NCBI RefSeq assembly: GCF_025698545.1 | Contig: NC_068569.1 | Span: 11,284,001 to 11,348,000 of the forward strand | Direction of reading: 5' to 3' | DNA: 64,000 nucleotides | Source of the DNA: Gossypium raimondii | Lineage: Eukaryota; Streptophyta; Magnoliopsida; Malvales; Malvaceae | Shown here: positions 10,629-24,169 of the stretch, one piece after another | Layout: each line of letters begins with the position of its first letter | Numbering within the stretch: position 1 is the stretch's first letter | Program-made: the position numbers and the translations under genes | The notes under the pieces: model-generated | Database searches by the model: none | What the model saw: the letters and a program-made list of their open reading frames with translations, nothing else | Told to the model about the DNA's origin: nothing

Positions 10629-13600
10629 TATCTTCTTGGGTCTCTTCCCTTATTTATCAGACTCTTGGGATGGGCTTTTAATCTCTTCAGGCAACGGGCC
10701 AGTTTGGTTGGGCCAAATGACCTCCTTCAAATACGATGGATCGCACAAGTTCGTCATGGTTGCGTGTTCCCATGCGCAACCCATGACATTCTCCCCCACT
10801 TGTTCTAGCGACGCCCTCATCGCATCTTCTTTGTGGAACTGGTCAATCTTCTCTTGGAACTGCCATAATGCCTCGGCAAGTTCCCAACTTGCTTCACTAT
10901 CAGGAAGTCCCTTCCATCGAACTAAGTACTCATGCCGTGGTCGGTGGTACTTTTGTCTAATTATCCGATCCGCCTCAATGTTTTCAACTTTACGATCGTA
11001 CGACACCTTTACCCCCATCGGTGCTCGTTCAGACTTGCCTCGATTTGGATCCTCTTGATCTCCATGAAACGGCTTAAGCATGCTTACATGGAAGACTGAG
11101 TGTACTTTAAGTTTTGGTGGCAACTCCAGCTTGTAGGCCACCTTGCCCACTCTCTTCACAATTTTAAACTACTTCATACCTTCGCACAAGACCCTTATGC
11201 AAGCCAAGATATCGTAAAATCAAGTGTAGTTTAGCAAGGATGAGTCACCCACTTGAAATTGTACATCCTTCTGGTTCGATCGGCCCACTTCTTGCTACGC
11301 TTACTTGCCTTATGTAAACAAGCTCTAGCCAAGTCATTCTTCTCTTGCCAATCTTTTGCGAATCGATAGGTCACGGATTTGGTCTCAGATCTTTGGTCAC
11401 AACAACGTTGGGTGTGAGTGGTCATTGACCCGTCACTATTTCAAATGGACTTTGATTCGTGGCCCCACTTTGTCGCAAGTTGTATGAAAATTGGGCCACA
11501 TCCAGAACTTTGGCCAATCCTTTGTGTGGCACTCACATAGTGTCAAGATACGTCTCCAACAAAGCATTTACTCGTTCGGTTTGCCCATCGGTTTGTGGAT
11601 GCATGCTTGTGGAGAAGTTCAAATCGAGCCCATTGACTTGAACAACTCGTCTGTAACCGCCATGAATCGCCCATCTCGATCGCTGATAATAGACAGTGGC
11701 ACTCCCCAATATTTCACCACGTGTCTAAGGAACAACCGAGCTGCCTCCTCAGCAGGGCACTCTTTGGTCGCCGGAATAAAAGTCGCATACTTTGAAAACT
11801 TGTCCACCACAACAAGAATACTAGCAAACCCGTCAGACTTAGGCAAACCAACAATAAAATCCATGGATAAACTCTCCCATGGCCTTTCTGGAACTGGCAG
11901 GGGTTGAAGCAAGCCGGCTGGAGTCTTTAACTCAACCTTGTCTTGTTGGCACACTAGACAAGTTTTCACATAGGATTCTACATCAGCACCCATATGAGGC
12001 CAGTAATAACGATCCTCCAAAAGGGCCAAAGTGCGATGCATCCCTGGATGGCCTGCCCATTTCGAGTCATGACACTCCTTCATTACTTCCTTACGGAGTT
12101 TCCCATAATAGGGCACATAGAGGCGGTGTCCATGAGTGTATAATAGCTCCCCATCAAGCCAAAATCTTCTCGTTTTTCCCTCCTTGGCAAGCTCACTCAA
12201 ATTTTTGGCCGTGGGATCATGGGACAATTCCTCTCGAATGCGTTCCAGCAAAGAACCCTCAGGTTGACTAATTGCTGCAAATTCCATCTTGCGACTGAGT
12301 GCATCAGCCACAATGTTGGCACTTCCTGGTTTATATTCCATTGTAAAATCAAACTCCGCTAGTAAAACCTGCCAACGAGCCTGCTTGGGAGACAACTTTT
12401 TCTGAGTTAGGAAATAACTGTTGGCAACATTATCGGTAAGGACCACAAACCTGAAACCCAATAGATAGTGCCTCCATGTGCGCAAGCAGTGTACTACCGC
12501 AGTCATCTCTTTCTCTTGGACCGTATATCTACGCTCCGTCTCATTAAGCTTTCGACTCTCGAAAGCAATTGGGGTGCCCATCTTGCATCAATACTCCCCC
12601 AATAGCATAATTTGATGCATCTGTGCGTACTTCATAAGGCTTTGCAAAATCTGGCAAGGCAAGTACAGGTTCCCTCGTCATTTCTTGCTTCAATTGATTG
12701 AATGCCTTCTCACATTCCGGATTCCAATCCCATACGTTCCCTTTTTTCAACAGGTCTGTCAAGGGAGTGGCAATTCTGGAGTAGCCTTCGACGAAGCGTC
12801 GATAGTAATTTGCCAACCCAAGGAAAGATCTCAGCTCCGTTACCTTGGCTGGAGGCTCCCACTCTGAAATGGCTCGAACCTAGCTCTTGTCCATTCGGAT
12901 CTTACCACTTCCTACAATGTGGCCTAGGAATGACACCTCTTGTTGGGCAAATGAGCATTTCTCCTCCTTGACGAACAGCTTATTTTCCCTCAAAGTCTGG
13001 AACACCTCCCTCAAGTGTTTTATGTGCTCTTCGAGCGACTTGCTATACACCACAATATCGTCAAGGTAAACAACCACAAAACGATCAAGAAAGGGTTGAA
13101 GTACCTTATTCATTAGGGTGCAGAATGTAGCTGGAGCATTCGTGAGTCCGAAAGGCATCACAAGGAACTCATATGAACCGTACCGTGTCACACAAGTCGC
13201 CTTTGGTTCGTCCCCCTGGCTATCTCGAACTTGATGATACCCGATCTCAAATCTAACTTGGTAAACCATCTTGCACTACCAAGCTGATCGAACAAATCTG
13301 CAATAAGAGGAATAGGGTACCTATTCTTCACAGTGATCTTGTTTAGAGCTCGATAATCAATGCACATTCTCAAAGACCCATCGTGTTTCTTTTGGAACAA
13401 CACTGGCGCACCATATGGGGATTTAGATGGTCTAATGAATCCCGCATCCAAAAGTTCCTTCAATTGTTTCCGCAACTCTTCTAATTCTGGCGGAGACATA
13501 CGATAGGGGGCCCTTGCTGGCGGCACCACATTGGACGCTAACTCGATTTTGTGGTCCACCTCCCTCTTGGGTGGCAAACGTTTAGGCAACTGAGCAGGCA

Positions 13601-14255
13601 TTACATCTCGGAATGATTGCAACAATTGTCCCACTTCTTTCGGGGTCTCACTAACAGACTCAGCGGTCTCTTCGATCTTCAAGGTGGCTAAATATGATAC
13701 TTCATTTCTCCGTACACCTTTAGCAAACTGAATTATGATGTTGTTTTTCCTCAAAGCTTCTCTTCCTTGTCACTTTCACCATGCATTGATGTTTCGCATC
13801 CGAGATCACCAAGTAATTGCTCGAAGGGGCAATAAGAGCTTTAACCTGATCAAGGAAGCTTAGTCCCACCATAAAATCATAGTCGTCAAGTGGTATTACC
13901 TTAATGGATACCTTCCCTGACCAATTGCCGAGCTGAAGATCCACTCCCTTTGCAACCCCCTTGATTGGAACACTTTCCGAGTTCACTGTTTTGATTCGAC
14001 CCCTATCATTATCTATCTTGAGGCCCAGTTTACAAGCAGCCTCCTCAGACATGAATAAATCGGAAGCGCCTGTGTCAACGAGCGCATTCAATTTTCTGCC
14101 GGCCACAATGATGTCTACAAACATCAAACCATGGCTCATTCTATCTTCGACACCCCCTAGTATCGATCCAAGGTTGTTATCCTCCTCATCGAACTCCCCC
14201 TTCGCTTCCATCGCCTTGAGAGCGGCCTTCTTTGGACAGTCCTTGATCATATGTA
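10201..14255 (-). mobile_element. Broken Ty3/gypsy chromovirus retrotransposon
   Basis: Fossil on the minus strand. Parts, in element order from right to left: zinc-knuckle end of gag, aspartic protease (LVDTGAS), reverse transcriptase (with the YLDDIVVYS active-site motif), RNase H, integrase with an H2C2 region and catalytic core, then a C-terminal chromodomain (YLVRWKGLPDSEASWE) that places it among chromoviruses. One LTR lies at the left end. Most of gag and the second LTR are not seen. It is broken, with several interruptions. Protein wording is still easily readable, which suggests moderate age, but with only one LTR no LTR-divergence date can be made. Confidence 0.9.
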
Positions 14256-16797
14256 GATAGAGCTAATGACAAAAACTTACTATTTGCTTCTCCCAAATTG
14301 TATAATCCGAATGAATGAACGAATTTCTTTTATTTTACTAATAAACCTCACACTTTCCGATAACTATTAATTAAATTGCTTTCATATAGTAGCTTAAAGT
14401 TTTTGTTTTGGTTTTCCTCTTTAAAAGCTGATAGACATACGTGGGGAGATTATAGGTTACGCCTTGTTCATGCTACAGCCTGATACAGCAAATGTAATTT
14501 AAATGTACTTTAACAAATCTGCACTTTTAAGATATTGATGAAATGAATCAAAATGTAGATGAATGTAAATATTTTGAAAATAAAAAAGAAAGGCAAGTGA
14601 GTGGATCTGGAATCATTGCTTTTATGCCTTTAATCAAAGGTCAGTGACAGTGTGATATCATAATGAAAAATACAAATATAATGAAACCAAAACTTTTTTG
14701 TTGCGTTATGAATTGAAATCTATGGATAGTTGAGGGAGTGGTGAAATGCATATTCTGTGAAGCACAGCACAGCACAGCACAGCCAAGGCATTGGGTGGGG
14801 ACTCATCTGACTCTCTTCAGTGCACAAGACAAAGTTTCCATTATTTCAATATTTCTGGTTTCAATTCCAACCCCACTTTTTCTATTTTTATATGCCCTCT
14901 CTCTTTCCCATCTACAGTAATAATGAAATGCAAAAATTAATAAAGTGGCATTCCACGTGTTCACTTACTCTATATAACAACTTAAGTTTAGTCTTTTAAT
15001 AAAGGTTTAATTACTGAGGATGTGGGTGTTTACCCAGTCCATGAGCTGAGTAGTGTTATTGATTTTGGATAAAGCATGTCGGCTACGTGCATCTTAATTG
15101 CCATAAACAAGGGATAAATGAGAGGCATTGAGGCCCCAATTTGAAACGAGGTTGAGAGAAGTGGGGTTTGGTAAACATCACATGCAAATGCAATTATTAT
15201 TATTAACTTCAACATATTAGTGTAAAAAAGGGAGACGAATGTGGGTTATGGGCCTCAAGTCAAAAAGGGGTTTTGTTATGAATCTAAATTAACGCAACCT
15301 AAAAGCATTTCATAAGCTTATGATTAAGACAAATCTTGCTTTTAAATTTATATTATTTGCATGGTCATGGTCTTATCCCTAGAGCTACACCTTTTGAAAT
15401 GACAGTGTTATTTTTAGATTGTCTGAACATTGAAGAGACAAAAGCTGTCTATATAGTAATCTTTCCTTCAATTGTTGTATAATTCACCATTTTCCAACTT
15501 AATTAACAACTAAAAAGGTCAAATGTTCCGTATTTCAATGGCATCAGGGAGATGGAATTCCTTGATCTAACATTTAGATTCCACAATCAGTTATAATTTT
15601 GATTTTTTTTTTATAAAAAAGATAGAAGTATGCAATAGATAGTAATAAACAGGTAGATTAGAAAAACATATTTTTTATCGATTGTGAAAGAGGTTAAACC
15701 GTACATAGACTCCGATAATGGATGTTGTCTTTATTATATCACAACCCTTAATTGTTGACTAAGTTGGCAAACATCCAAGCTAATCGGCTCTAACTTCCAC
15801 TGTACCTTGACACTTGCTCAATAAAACCCTCCTCATCAATTGTGAAAATCATAACAAACACAGCAATCAACGTTAAGTTTTTTATTCTTAATTAATAGCT
15901 CTCAAAAAACAAGAAGGGACTATGAATTGGATTTATATACTAGTAAAAGACAGACAAACTATTACATGATCCATAAAATCTCTAAGAGCAATTACTATAT
16001 ATCCCTACCGTAGTACCATCTTACTCTTGCCAACTAAACAAATATCACTACTACTCATTAGTCATTCCTGACCAATCTATACTGGAGTTGCTATGACTAG
16101 AGCATCCTTTTATAACCAAACTACCTTCTTTTTTCTACTACTTCTATTTTGAAATACCTCCATAGCTGTTGTAGACAATTTCTGAACCTCATTCCTTGTT
16201 TATAAAGATCAAGTTTCGCACCTTTAAATATCACCTCATTCCGCATTTCCATATCAACCACATAGTCTTCGCACCGATACTATATATACAAGTTGCATCG
16301 TCTACCCCTTTCCATTGTTTTCAGTTTAGCATCCAATTCTTTACATTGCCTACGTTTATACTTCCCATTCTAATGCCTAAACCCAGTCCAAACTATACAG
16401 CGTGCGAACAAACCTTTATTAAAGTGATTCTGCTTACATAGTTGACAAATAAGTATTATATTTTGAAAGAAGTGCTAAAGAAAAATCACAATTTCATAAA
16501 GGAATATCACTATTCCACAACCACTTCCAATCAAAGTTTACTGTAGTTTCTATGCCTTCATATGAATTCATAAGGAATTTAGGGTTTAGGGAAGTTGTCT
16601 AAGCTTGCATACACTGACTTCATATGAATTCACAAGGAATATCAATGAATGTGTTCAAATGAATTCATCTTTCCCTTCACTAGGAGAGTACTTAGTTCCT
16701 TACCCTAACCAGTCTAAGCACTTTGATTGATACACCATGGGACTTTAACATAAGACAATCAATATAAAGGGAGAGATGCAAATTGGGAGTATACCAT
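14256..16797. other. Intergenic, no gene seen
   Basis: AT-rich, no supported reading frame. A pentanucleotide run, (AGCAC) about 4.6 units, lies at 14761-14783. The phrase TTCATATGAATTCA occurs twice, about 62 bases apart, near 16557 and 16619. Part of 15.6-16.8 kb may be LINE debris, but I cannot show it. Confidence 0.45.
14761..14783. repeat. AGCAC pentanucleotide microsatellite
   Basis: Perfect repeat of AGCAC for 23 bases; no coding context. Confidence 0.85.
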
Positions 16798-17220
16798 TGT
16801 AACGGCCTGACATTAGTCAATGTCAGAAAATACGGTTTCGAAACTCTATTTCCGTAAACTGAGTCCGAAATGATAAAATTGTAATTTTTATGGAGTTTAT
16901 AAAAAATATATTAAAGATCGGTTAATTAATTTAACCGAGAAAATTATTAATTAAAGCTCAGGGGTTAAATTGCAATCGTTGTTGAATTTTAAATTGAAAA
17001 ATGCTTGAAGACCAAATTAACAATTAGTCAAAGGACCAAATGGTTATTTAACCATTAATTTGAAAAGAGTTTTAATTAATGTATTTTAATTAAGTTTTGG
17101 AAACCTATTTGCTTGTATGAATCGTCGATTAGATATTAAAACGAGTCATAATTGCTTCGGCAACAAATGTGACATTTCATGTTTCGGACCCAACGACCGG
17201 GTCGGGTGCAAGGTCTTACA
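16798..17220. mobile_element. Solo LTR, probably Ty3/gypsy
   Basis: 423-base sequence beginning TGTAACGGCC and ending GGTCTTACA, so TG...CA with short inverted ends (TGTAA/TTACA). It is flanked on both sides by a perfect 5-base duplication, ACCAT (16793-16797 and 17221-17225). No internal retrotransposon sequence is present. That structure is expected after recombination between the two LTRs of one insertion. The TGTAAC...CGGGTCGGG...TTACA style is typical of plant gypsy LTRs, but the lineage is not proven. Confidence 0.85.
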
Positions 17221-17464
17221 ACCATTGCCTTAAGCATAAAGGTTTCCAATGTGCTCATTTATTTTTGCAATATATCAATAGGGGTTGGAAAAACTTTCTT
17301 GTTACAAAGGGATCCCAACTAGATTCCAAGAGTTTTGGGGTCGCTTTACGCTTTTGATTCTTACATATTCGAAAACCACCGCTTTTATTGATTCCTACTT
17401 AATGGACTAAGATATAAATAAAGATTTTCTATAATTGATGGACAAACTTGATATTCCTCCAAAA

Positions 17465-17850
17465 TTCCCTTCCCTTATTTTGTATCCTAATTGCATGCAT
17501 AAGTTCAACCCCTAAGAAAATATTATCAATAATACGTCTCCCTTATGGTGTAATCAATCTTGACTAGCCCCTTCAATCTACTCACTCACTACAACTTTTG
17601 TTAAAATTTTATAAACCACATTATAGAGGCAATTGGACATTACCTTCATCCTCAAGATACGGGTGATCTACGATCTTAAATTCTTTCAATAAAAAACCAA
17701 AACATGCTTCAGTTATGAGAGGACCTACAATATTCCAGAACATGCTATCAATCCCGGCAGCTTTAGAGCATCATTTTAAAATACCACCTTTACTATTTCT
17801 TCTGGTCTAATCACCCCTCAAAGATAGTATGGGATAATCGTTAAAAAAAA
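17465..17850 (-). mobile_element. LINE reverse-transcriptase fragment
   Basis: On the minus strand, about 17680-17790 reads as a worn version of the plant LINE RT segment that begins with the 'pGIDG' motif (here AGIDSMFWNIVGPLIT). NVVYKIL follows near 17610, where the family has CNVVYKI. RIIDNIFLGVELMHAIR follows at about 17475-17540, where the family has 'GRLISDNVLVAFE'. The order is right for one RT domain read right to left. Stops and shifts interrupt it. It may extend left to the solo LTR. Confidence 0.55.
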
Positions 17851-18503
17851 AACCATCAATAAGAAATAAAAATATCAATTCAACTTTCAATTCAACTCTT
17901 GTACCTGAAAAAATTAATCAATGAAATCTTTAACTAATGTTGATCGTGACATTTTTATTAACTTGACTAAAATAGTGATACATAACATATCACATGGACT
18001 GCATATTGACATGGCATTTTTGCGGCATCAAGCAAATATTTAAAAAATCGTTGACAAATAGATACATTTTAAAAAAATTTATTTAAAATAATATATCTAG
18101 AATGAACTGAATAAACAACTATCCACATTCATTTGAATCTAGACAACCATTTATCCGGACTCATCCCGAACTTGATTCCTTTGATAATTACTAAAAATTA
18201 AAAATATATATAAAAGAAACTTTTTAATAATTATAAGTTATTAAAATCATTAAAAATTAATAAAAGATATTAAAACCACTGACATGAACCTAGACTTCTT
18301 TTTTTCACTTAACACGTACAAAACTAATTTTCATAGAAAACCAAAATAAAATTGTCAATATTATAAGGATTAAACAAAATTTTTACTGTTTTGCTCAAAA
18401 TACAATCGACAAATACATAAAAAAAATAAAAGCCCCAAAATGAATTCTAAAGCATTGAATACAGACATTCACATTGAGAATAAGAAGTTACATTGAAGCG
18501 CCA
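17851..18503. other. Intergenic, no gene seen
   Basis: AT-rich. The right-hand part is the 3' flank of the eIF2B alpha gene. Confidence 0.5.
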
Positions 18504-21317
18504 CTATAAATATAGTTGAATGAGCTCATCACTAATCACGGAAGGAGTAAGCACACCCAAATCTGTAAAGAGTAGAGTAAGATATTGAGGAGGAGTGTAA
18601 TCTCGAGCCGATGTTTCTACCTCAACCTTGGATGGGATTGGTACCCCAAAATCAATGGGGCGTCGCGCAGGACTCATATCTTTTTGGTCCAAAGGATAAT
18701 GTCGAGCAAACTACAAGGAAGAAGAAATTCACAACTGAGTTATGCTAGGCGGTAGTCTGAACCCTTCTTTCTAGGTTCGTTGTATGTAGCGTATTTATTT
18801 GTTCGGATTCAAATACTTAAGAGCAAGAAATGAAGCTTTTTAGTTACCTTGTAGCTTTCTGCAGCCACATAAACAGGCTTGTTCATGCTATGTGCCACCA
18901 ATGCAATCTGGAATGTCCCCATCATGTTAATGATACCTCCACTTTCAACCACTCCATCAGCTCCAAAGAGTACCACGTCCACCTCATCCATAGTGTATGC
19001 CACAGCAGAGTCTATTAAAAGCTTTACGGGAACATCAAGCTTGGCCAGCTCATTAGAAAATCGTAATCCAGTTCTGTCTGGCCTTCCTTCTGTATTAAAA
19101 CAATGTGAACTCTTTCATAAACACCGCCATCTGATATGACTTAGTAGAACATTTGCAAAAAAAAAGATAAAATGACTAGACTTCTTTTTTTATGACAGCA
19201 CATTTGGTTTAATCCTGTTAAGAAATAGTTGCATGCACATGACAAGGTACATAGAAAGTAAAACCTGTGCAGAGAACTCTAAAGTGTTTCTTGTTTTCAG
19301 CTGCTGTCTTCAATACTTCGAGAACAACTCTAGAGAAACCATGTACCAAAATGGTACAACCATCAAAAAAAAAATCTTGACTTAGCATTGCAATAATCCT
19401 GCGAGCCTACAATGTTTGGCAATAATGTCTTTCAACAACAGGAATGCTTCAAGTATAATTAAAATGAAATGAAACAGTAGAGAAGCAATTTACTAGAAAA
19501 GCCACAATTTATCTGAAATACCTTACAAGATATTTCCCCAAACTTCTCTGCACGTTCGATCAGGCGAGACTTAGCTGAATTAAAGTCCTCATACTCTAAA
19601 GCTGATGTTCTTGTTACATACAACATGAAGAGATCACAACCAGCTGTCAACGAGATAGAGGTTGTGTCCCACGACTGGCAAAGCAAACATAAGCTTGAGA
19701 GTGAGGCAACATTATTTAAACAGCAAACTAAATGAAAATGATTAGCAGACAGCAATTCAATTTTCCCATCGGATTTCGTATTGTAACATGGAAACCAACC
19801 GTAATGTGGTATTAACTGGGACAATTTCAACATTTTACTATTTAGTTTCCACATCCCAATAAGCTGAACTCCACATCCCAAGTTCATACACATTAGCTTG
19901 TGGACATTTTAATTGTAAAAAAGCTGATGCCATTAAAATGCTTTGCTTCTTTGATTACCATGACATTAAAATTCTCCAAAACATAGTGAGTTAGCATATA
20001 ACATGTATCTAACACAAATTCAATGGCATACAATAACTCATAACTACAAGTATTGGCAACAGATGTGTGCAAAACTTCCTCATAGATATGGCATGCCACC
20101 AAAAACATCCCTTCAACACTTGATAATGCTCAACACCTAAAAAGGCATTCTTTAACTGGATAATTAACAATATGATTAAGCAAACAATTATTTAAGAATT
20201 GGAAGTAGCATAAAAGAATTGCTTCCGGACTAGTCACATGCATATCCTTTTGGCCAAACAGTACCAGATCTATCCAGCCACTCTAAAGGACTTAAGCCTA
20301 TTGCCAAAGGTAAAAAAAAATCACAAAGAGAAATGCTTTTGTATCAAGAAACACAAACTTATAATATACTTCTGAAACTAGGGTGCCAATACAACTCATA
20401 ATGTCCATGGGGAACTCAAGAATAAACTCAAAAATGTACAATTATTAGGCCTTGACAAGCATACTGCATCATGGTGTTACCATTTTATTGCTTTGGGAAG
20501 TAGAAACGCACAAAAAAAAATTGTGGCTCTTGCAAATTTCAGCGTCCTAACTCCTGAAAATAGAATAAACAATAGACACGGAAAACTAGCAAAAAGCACA
20601 CCTTCCTTTACATAGAAATTATGAGTGAAAACTGTCTACGGATTCATGTGCCAACGGATAAAATCAATGTTGACTGTACCTCCACGAGGAACATAAATAT
20701 ACATATAATTCTCTTAAGATCCTAATGTACCTATCGATGACGAAATAATAAAAAATGCCACTGAAAGATTTATAAAAGCATGACAAATATAATAAGCTTA
20801 AAAATTATTCAAACAAGCAAAGCTAAACTAAAATTTATCATTTCACGAAATTTCGCAATATAATTAAATCCATCAGACATGATCAAAACAATGGCCACTC
20901 TCTAAGGCATTTTTAAAAAATGAAAACAATAACCAAAATACTCACTTTAAGCGAATCAGAAGCCTTTTTAAGCTCAATTTCAAGCTCCATCATAGTGGCA
21001 GCCCCACTCGTCCTAATAACCGCCGCAAGGGCGCGAATAGCCGCCACAGCCTCAGCCAAAGCAGGCTGTTTCCTCCAGCTATTGAACTCATCAATAACAC
21101 TAAACGCCTTCCCGCTTCCTTCTTCTTCTCCTCCTCCTCCTCCTCCAATCCGGGCAGCTCCCTTATCACCTCCCAGCGAACCATCGTCGTCGGAATGACG
21201 GCCGACAGCCGCCTGGGCCTGAGCAAGCCAATCGGTCGTTACAACGGCGTGGTGGGCGGCACGGGTCTGGTAATAGGCAGAAATGTTAGATTTAGGATTT
21301 AGGGGAGAATCAGCCAT
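18504..21317 (-). CDS. Translation initiation factor eIF2B, alpha subunit
   Basis: Regulatory subunit of the cytosolic guanine-nucleotide exchange complex that recharges eIF2 with GTP. Five coding exons on the minus strand: 20946-21317, 19522-19674, 19265-19406, 18848-19089, 18504-18710. Together they give 371 residues with consistent phases and GT-AG introns. The N-terminus has SNISAYYQTRAAHHAVVTTD. Later landmarks are LTAGCDLFMLYVTRTS, ILVHGFSRVVLEVLK, GRPDRTGL, DSAVAYTMDEVDVVLFGADG and a conserved end DYTPPQYLTLLFTDLG, all typical of the eIF2B alpha/beta/delta fold. I use the ATG at 21317 (MADSPL), which matches plant homologs. An in-frame ATG at 21419 would add 34 residues. Exon 1 carries a Gly-rich, acidic low-complexity insert (GGGGGGEEEGSG). 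Intron 1 is 1.27 kb. Confidence 0.93.
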
Positions 21318-21853
21318 GGGAGGAGGAGATGACAGGAGGAAGGATTCGGGACTCGGTGCAACGGTGCGGTTTTGATGTTGCTGTCTGTCCAGAATGAAAG
21401 AAGCCGATCTCCACCACATTGAATAAAATTCGTGTGTTCTGTTCGATACGTATTTTTAAGGCCGTTACTTTGAGTTTTTTTCCTTTTCTTTTTGGTATTT
21501 GGAAGCGTTAGTTTCTCCGGAAAATTTGAAGGAAAATTAGGGAGATTTAAGGAAAAAAAAACTAGGCTCTCTTATCGGTAAAGGCAGCGAGAGAGACTGA
21601 TTATGCGCCTGTTTACTGTTTAGGAAAGGTAATCAGGCGATTATTTATGTTATTAATAGATTTAAAATTAAAGTATGATAATTCGCTAGCATTAGTAATT
21701 ATTACATAATTTTAAACAAAAGGTAGATTTGGATAGAATAATAGAAGATTAAGTGATTATCAACATTTTAATCACAATAACCACTGTAGTTTGGATTTGA
21801 TTTAGATATATAAAACATTAGTAAGATGTACATGAACAAGGGTTTTGACTACT

Positions 21854-22635
21854 TCACAATATTGTACCATTGATGAGACTATAAACTACAACAAGGCCCA
21901 TTACAAGAGAGTGATCGATATGGGGTTCCACCACCATTGTCAATACATCTTCTCCTAAACTAACTCCACTTTTAGATTGCTTTCTTTTCACCTGTTTCAT
22001 CGTCATGCAATAACACCATTTAATCAACAATACTTTAAAGCATTCAATAATTATAGCTATTGTTATCAGTTTTACCTCCGTAATAAGCCTGCCGAGCTTG
22101 TCTACAATCTTGAACGTTGATTTGCCTGGACAGCTTTCAATCCGGTAATGTTGACACGGTTGATCCCCATGTAACCTGACAATAACTTCACAGATGGAGT
22201 CGCATCTTAAAATCCTGCAACTTTTTCGTACTTCAAAACCTGGGTTTTTATCTTCATCGTTAACTCTTCCACTGAATGTTCTAAATCCTTCCCAGAATTT
22301 AATCAACCTAAATTTCTGCAACCCATAAAGAAATAACTTAATTGATTTCCATATTATATATAGTTTTCAGAAAATCATTATATGATTCTGATAAAATAAT
22401 GCTTCACCTTTCTTCGAATGGTGAACAAAACTTTTCCGGTAGAATCCATTAGGTAAACTTCATCGCAGTACTTGCGATTGTAATTATCAACACGATAAAC
22501 GATCCGGCCGTTTGAGTCGAACACGGTGCAGCCTTTGCCGCTAAGAATCAGAGATTTCATCCAAATCGTGAAAGTTTCTTCCGTTGATGTGGTGAAAGGA
22601 ACATATGGGACATGTTGGGGATGGATCTTTAACAT
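21854..22635 (-). CDS. LURP-one-related (LOR/DUF567) protein
   Basis: Three exons on the minus strand, 22408-22635, 22076-22315 and 21854-21991, encode 201 residues, the usual length for the family. The fold is a tubby-C-like barrel. Typical wording: FTIWMKSL, GCTVFDSNGRIVYRVDNY, VYLMDSTGKVLFTIRRK, then the domain end DHSLVMGLVVVYSLINGTIL. The family is named for Arabidopsis LURP1, which is needed for basal defence against an oomycete. Most members have no known biochemical role. Start at 22635 (MLKIHPQ) is the first ATG in frame. The bases just before it, TTATTGCAG, look like a splice acceptor, so a 5' UTR intron or upstream exon is possible. It lies 0.5 kb upstream-side of eIF2B alpha on the same strand. 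Confidence 0.9.
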
Positions 22636-23529
22636 CTGCAATAAATTTACTGGTTTGGACTTTCTGTCCTAAAAACCTCTCGACGTTTTAGAGCACTAGT
22701 TCGTGGGGGTAATGTTTATTCTATAGAAAAATACCTATATATAGTTTCAAAAAATGCAAGTATCTTTTAAAATATATATATAAATGATTTGAGTTAAAAC
22801 TCAACTTTGCCATATCAAGTATATTAAATTTCAGAGATTGTTTTTGTGTTTCTTGACTTATATTCTTTAAACATTTAAGAGATAAAGCTTCGAAAAATGT
22901 GATATAATTAAGCTTCATGAATGTTGACATATATATATTTTATTCTTTTCACTCATGTTTCTTCAACTAGTCGAAGTTATTGAGTTTTTGGTCCCATCCG
23001 TTGAATTAAAAAATTAAAATATTTTAGTTTAATTAATTTTAGAATATTTTACTAATTGAACTTACTTTTAATTGGTTTAATCGTTTCATGTCAATTATTG
23101 ATCTAGTCAGTTTAAAAGTACATTTTAGATTAATACTCCGACCGATTCTTGAATTAACTTATCGGTTCGGTCCGATTCAAATAATATTACTTTTCACAGT
23201 TGCATTGAATTTCATAAAGGTAGCGTTTTCACTATTTTATCTTGAAAATGAACTTAGACAACTGTCAAAATTCCTCAATTGAAATATTTAAATTAATTAC
23301 TAAATTTATTATATCAAAAAATTTAATTGAATCGAATTATTTTTTATTTAATGTTTCTATTACAACTCTAATAATTTTTATTTTATATATTTAAATTCAT
23401 GTAAAATTTTATCAACCATTCATTCTATTCAAACATTTAAAAATTTAAGAACCTGGAGTATTTAATTTATTAATTGAATATTCACCTTTCAAGAAAACCT
23501 TTACTTGGAATTATAATTGTAAAATAAAA
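22636..23529. other. Intergenic, no gene seen
   Basis: Upstream region of the LOR gene. AT-rich, no supported frame or clear promoter element. Confidence 0.5.
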
Positions 23530-24169
23530 GAGTAAAATATACAGATAATCATTTAATTATAAAAAAATTATTTTAGACACTCAAAATAAAAATTTATAAC
23601 TTGAGCATCCACATTATATAATTAGATCATTTTGGTCACTCCGGTTAAAAATCACAAACGATAAAGTTACATGGCGTTAAAAATCAATATAATAATAATT
23701 TTAGCTCTTAACTTTTACATATTATATTGATTTAGTCATAATTTTAAAAATTAACTCTCAAAATTTACAAATATTTTTAATTTAATCTTAATTCTAATAA
23801 TTTTAAAAATATATAAATATTTTAAAAAATTATAATAATAAATTTAAATTTTATATTAAAATTTATATAAATATTAAATAAATATAATTATATTAATATA
23901 AAATAAAATAAGAATCCCCTTCCGAACTCCCCACCAGCGTCTCTCGCCCTCGTCAATCTACTCTCATTATGGAATCTTGCTTTTATTTAAATTTCTGCTT
24001 TTATTGCGCTAAATGAGAATAAATTCTTTCACGTTGCAAAAATAAAGAAATTCAACAAAAATAACATAAATGATAACGTAAACATTTCATTCAAAGAATC
24101 AACTTCATTACAATAAATCTAACCAACTAAAAAATTAGTATCATAAATATGAAAATCACATAAAATAAG

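Noticed and set aside
14761-14783. Short regular repeats as a CRISPR-like array
   Set aside because: Simple five-base microsatellite without spacers in a plant genome.
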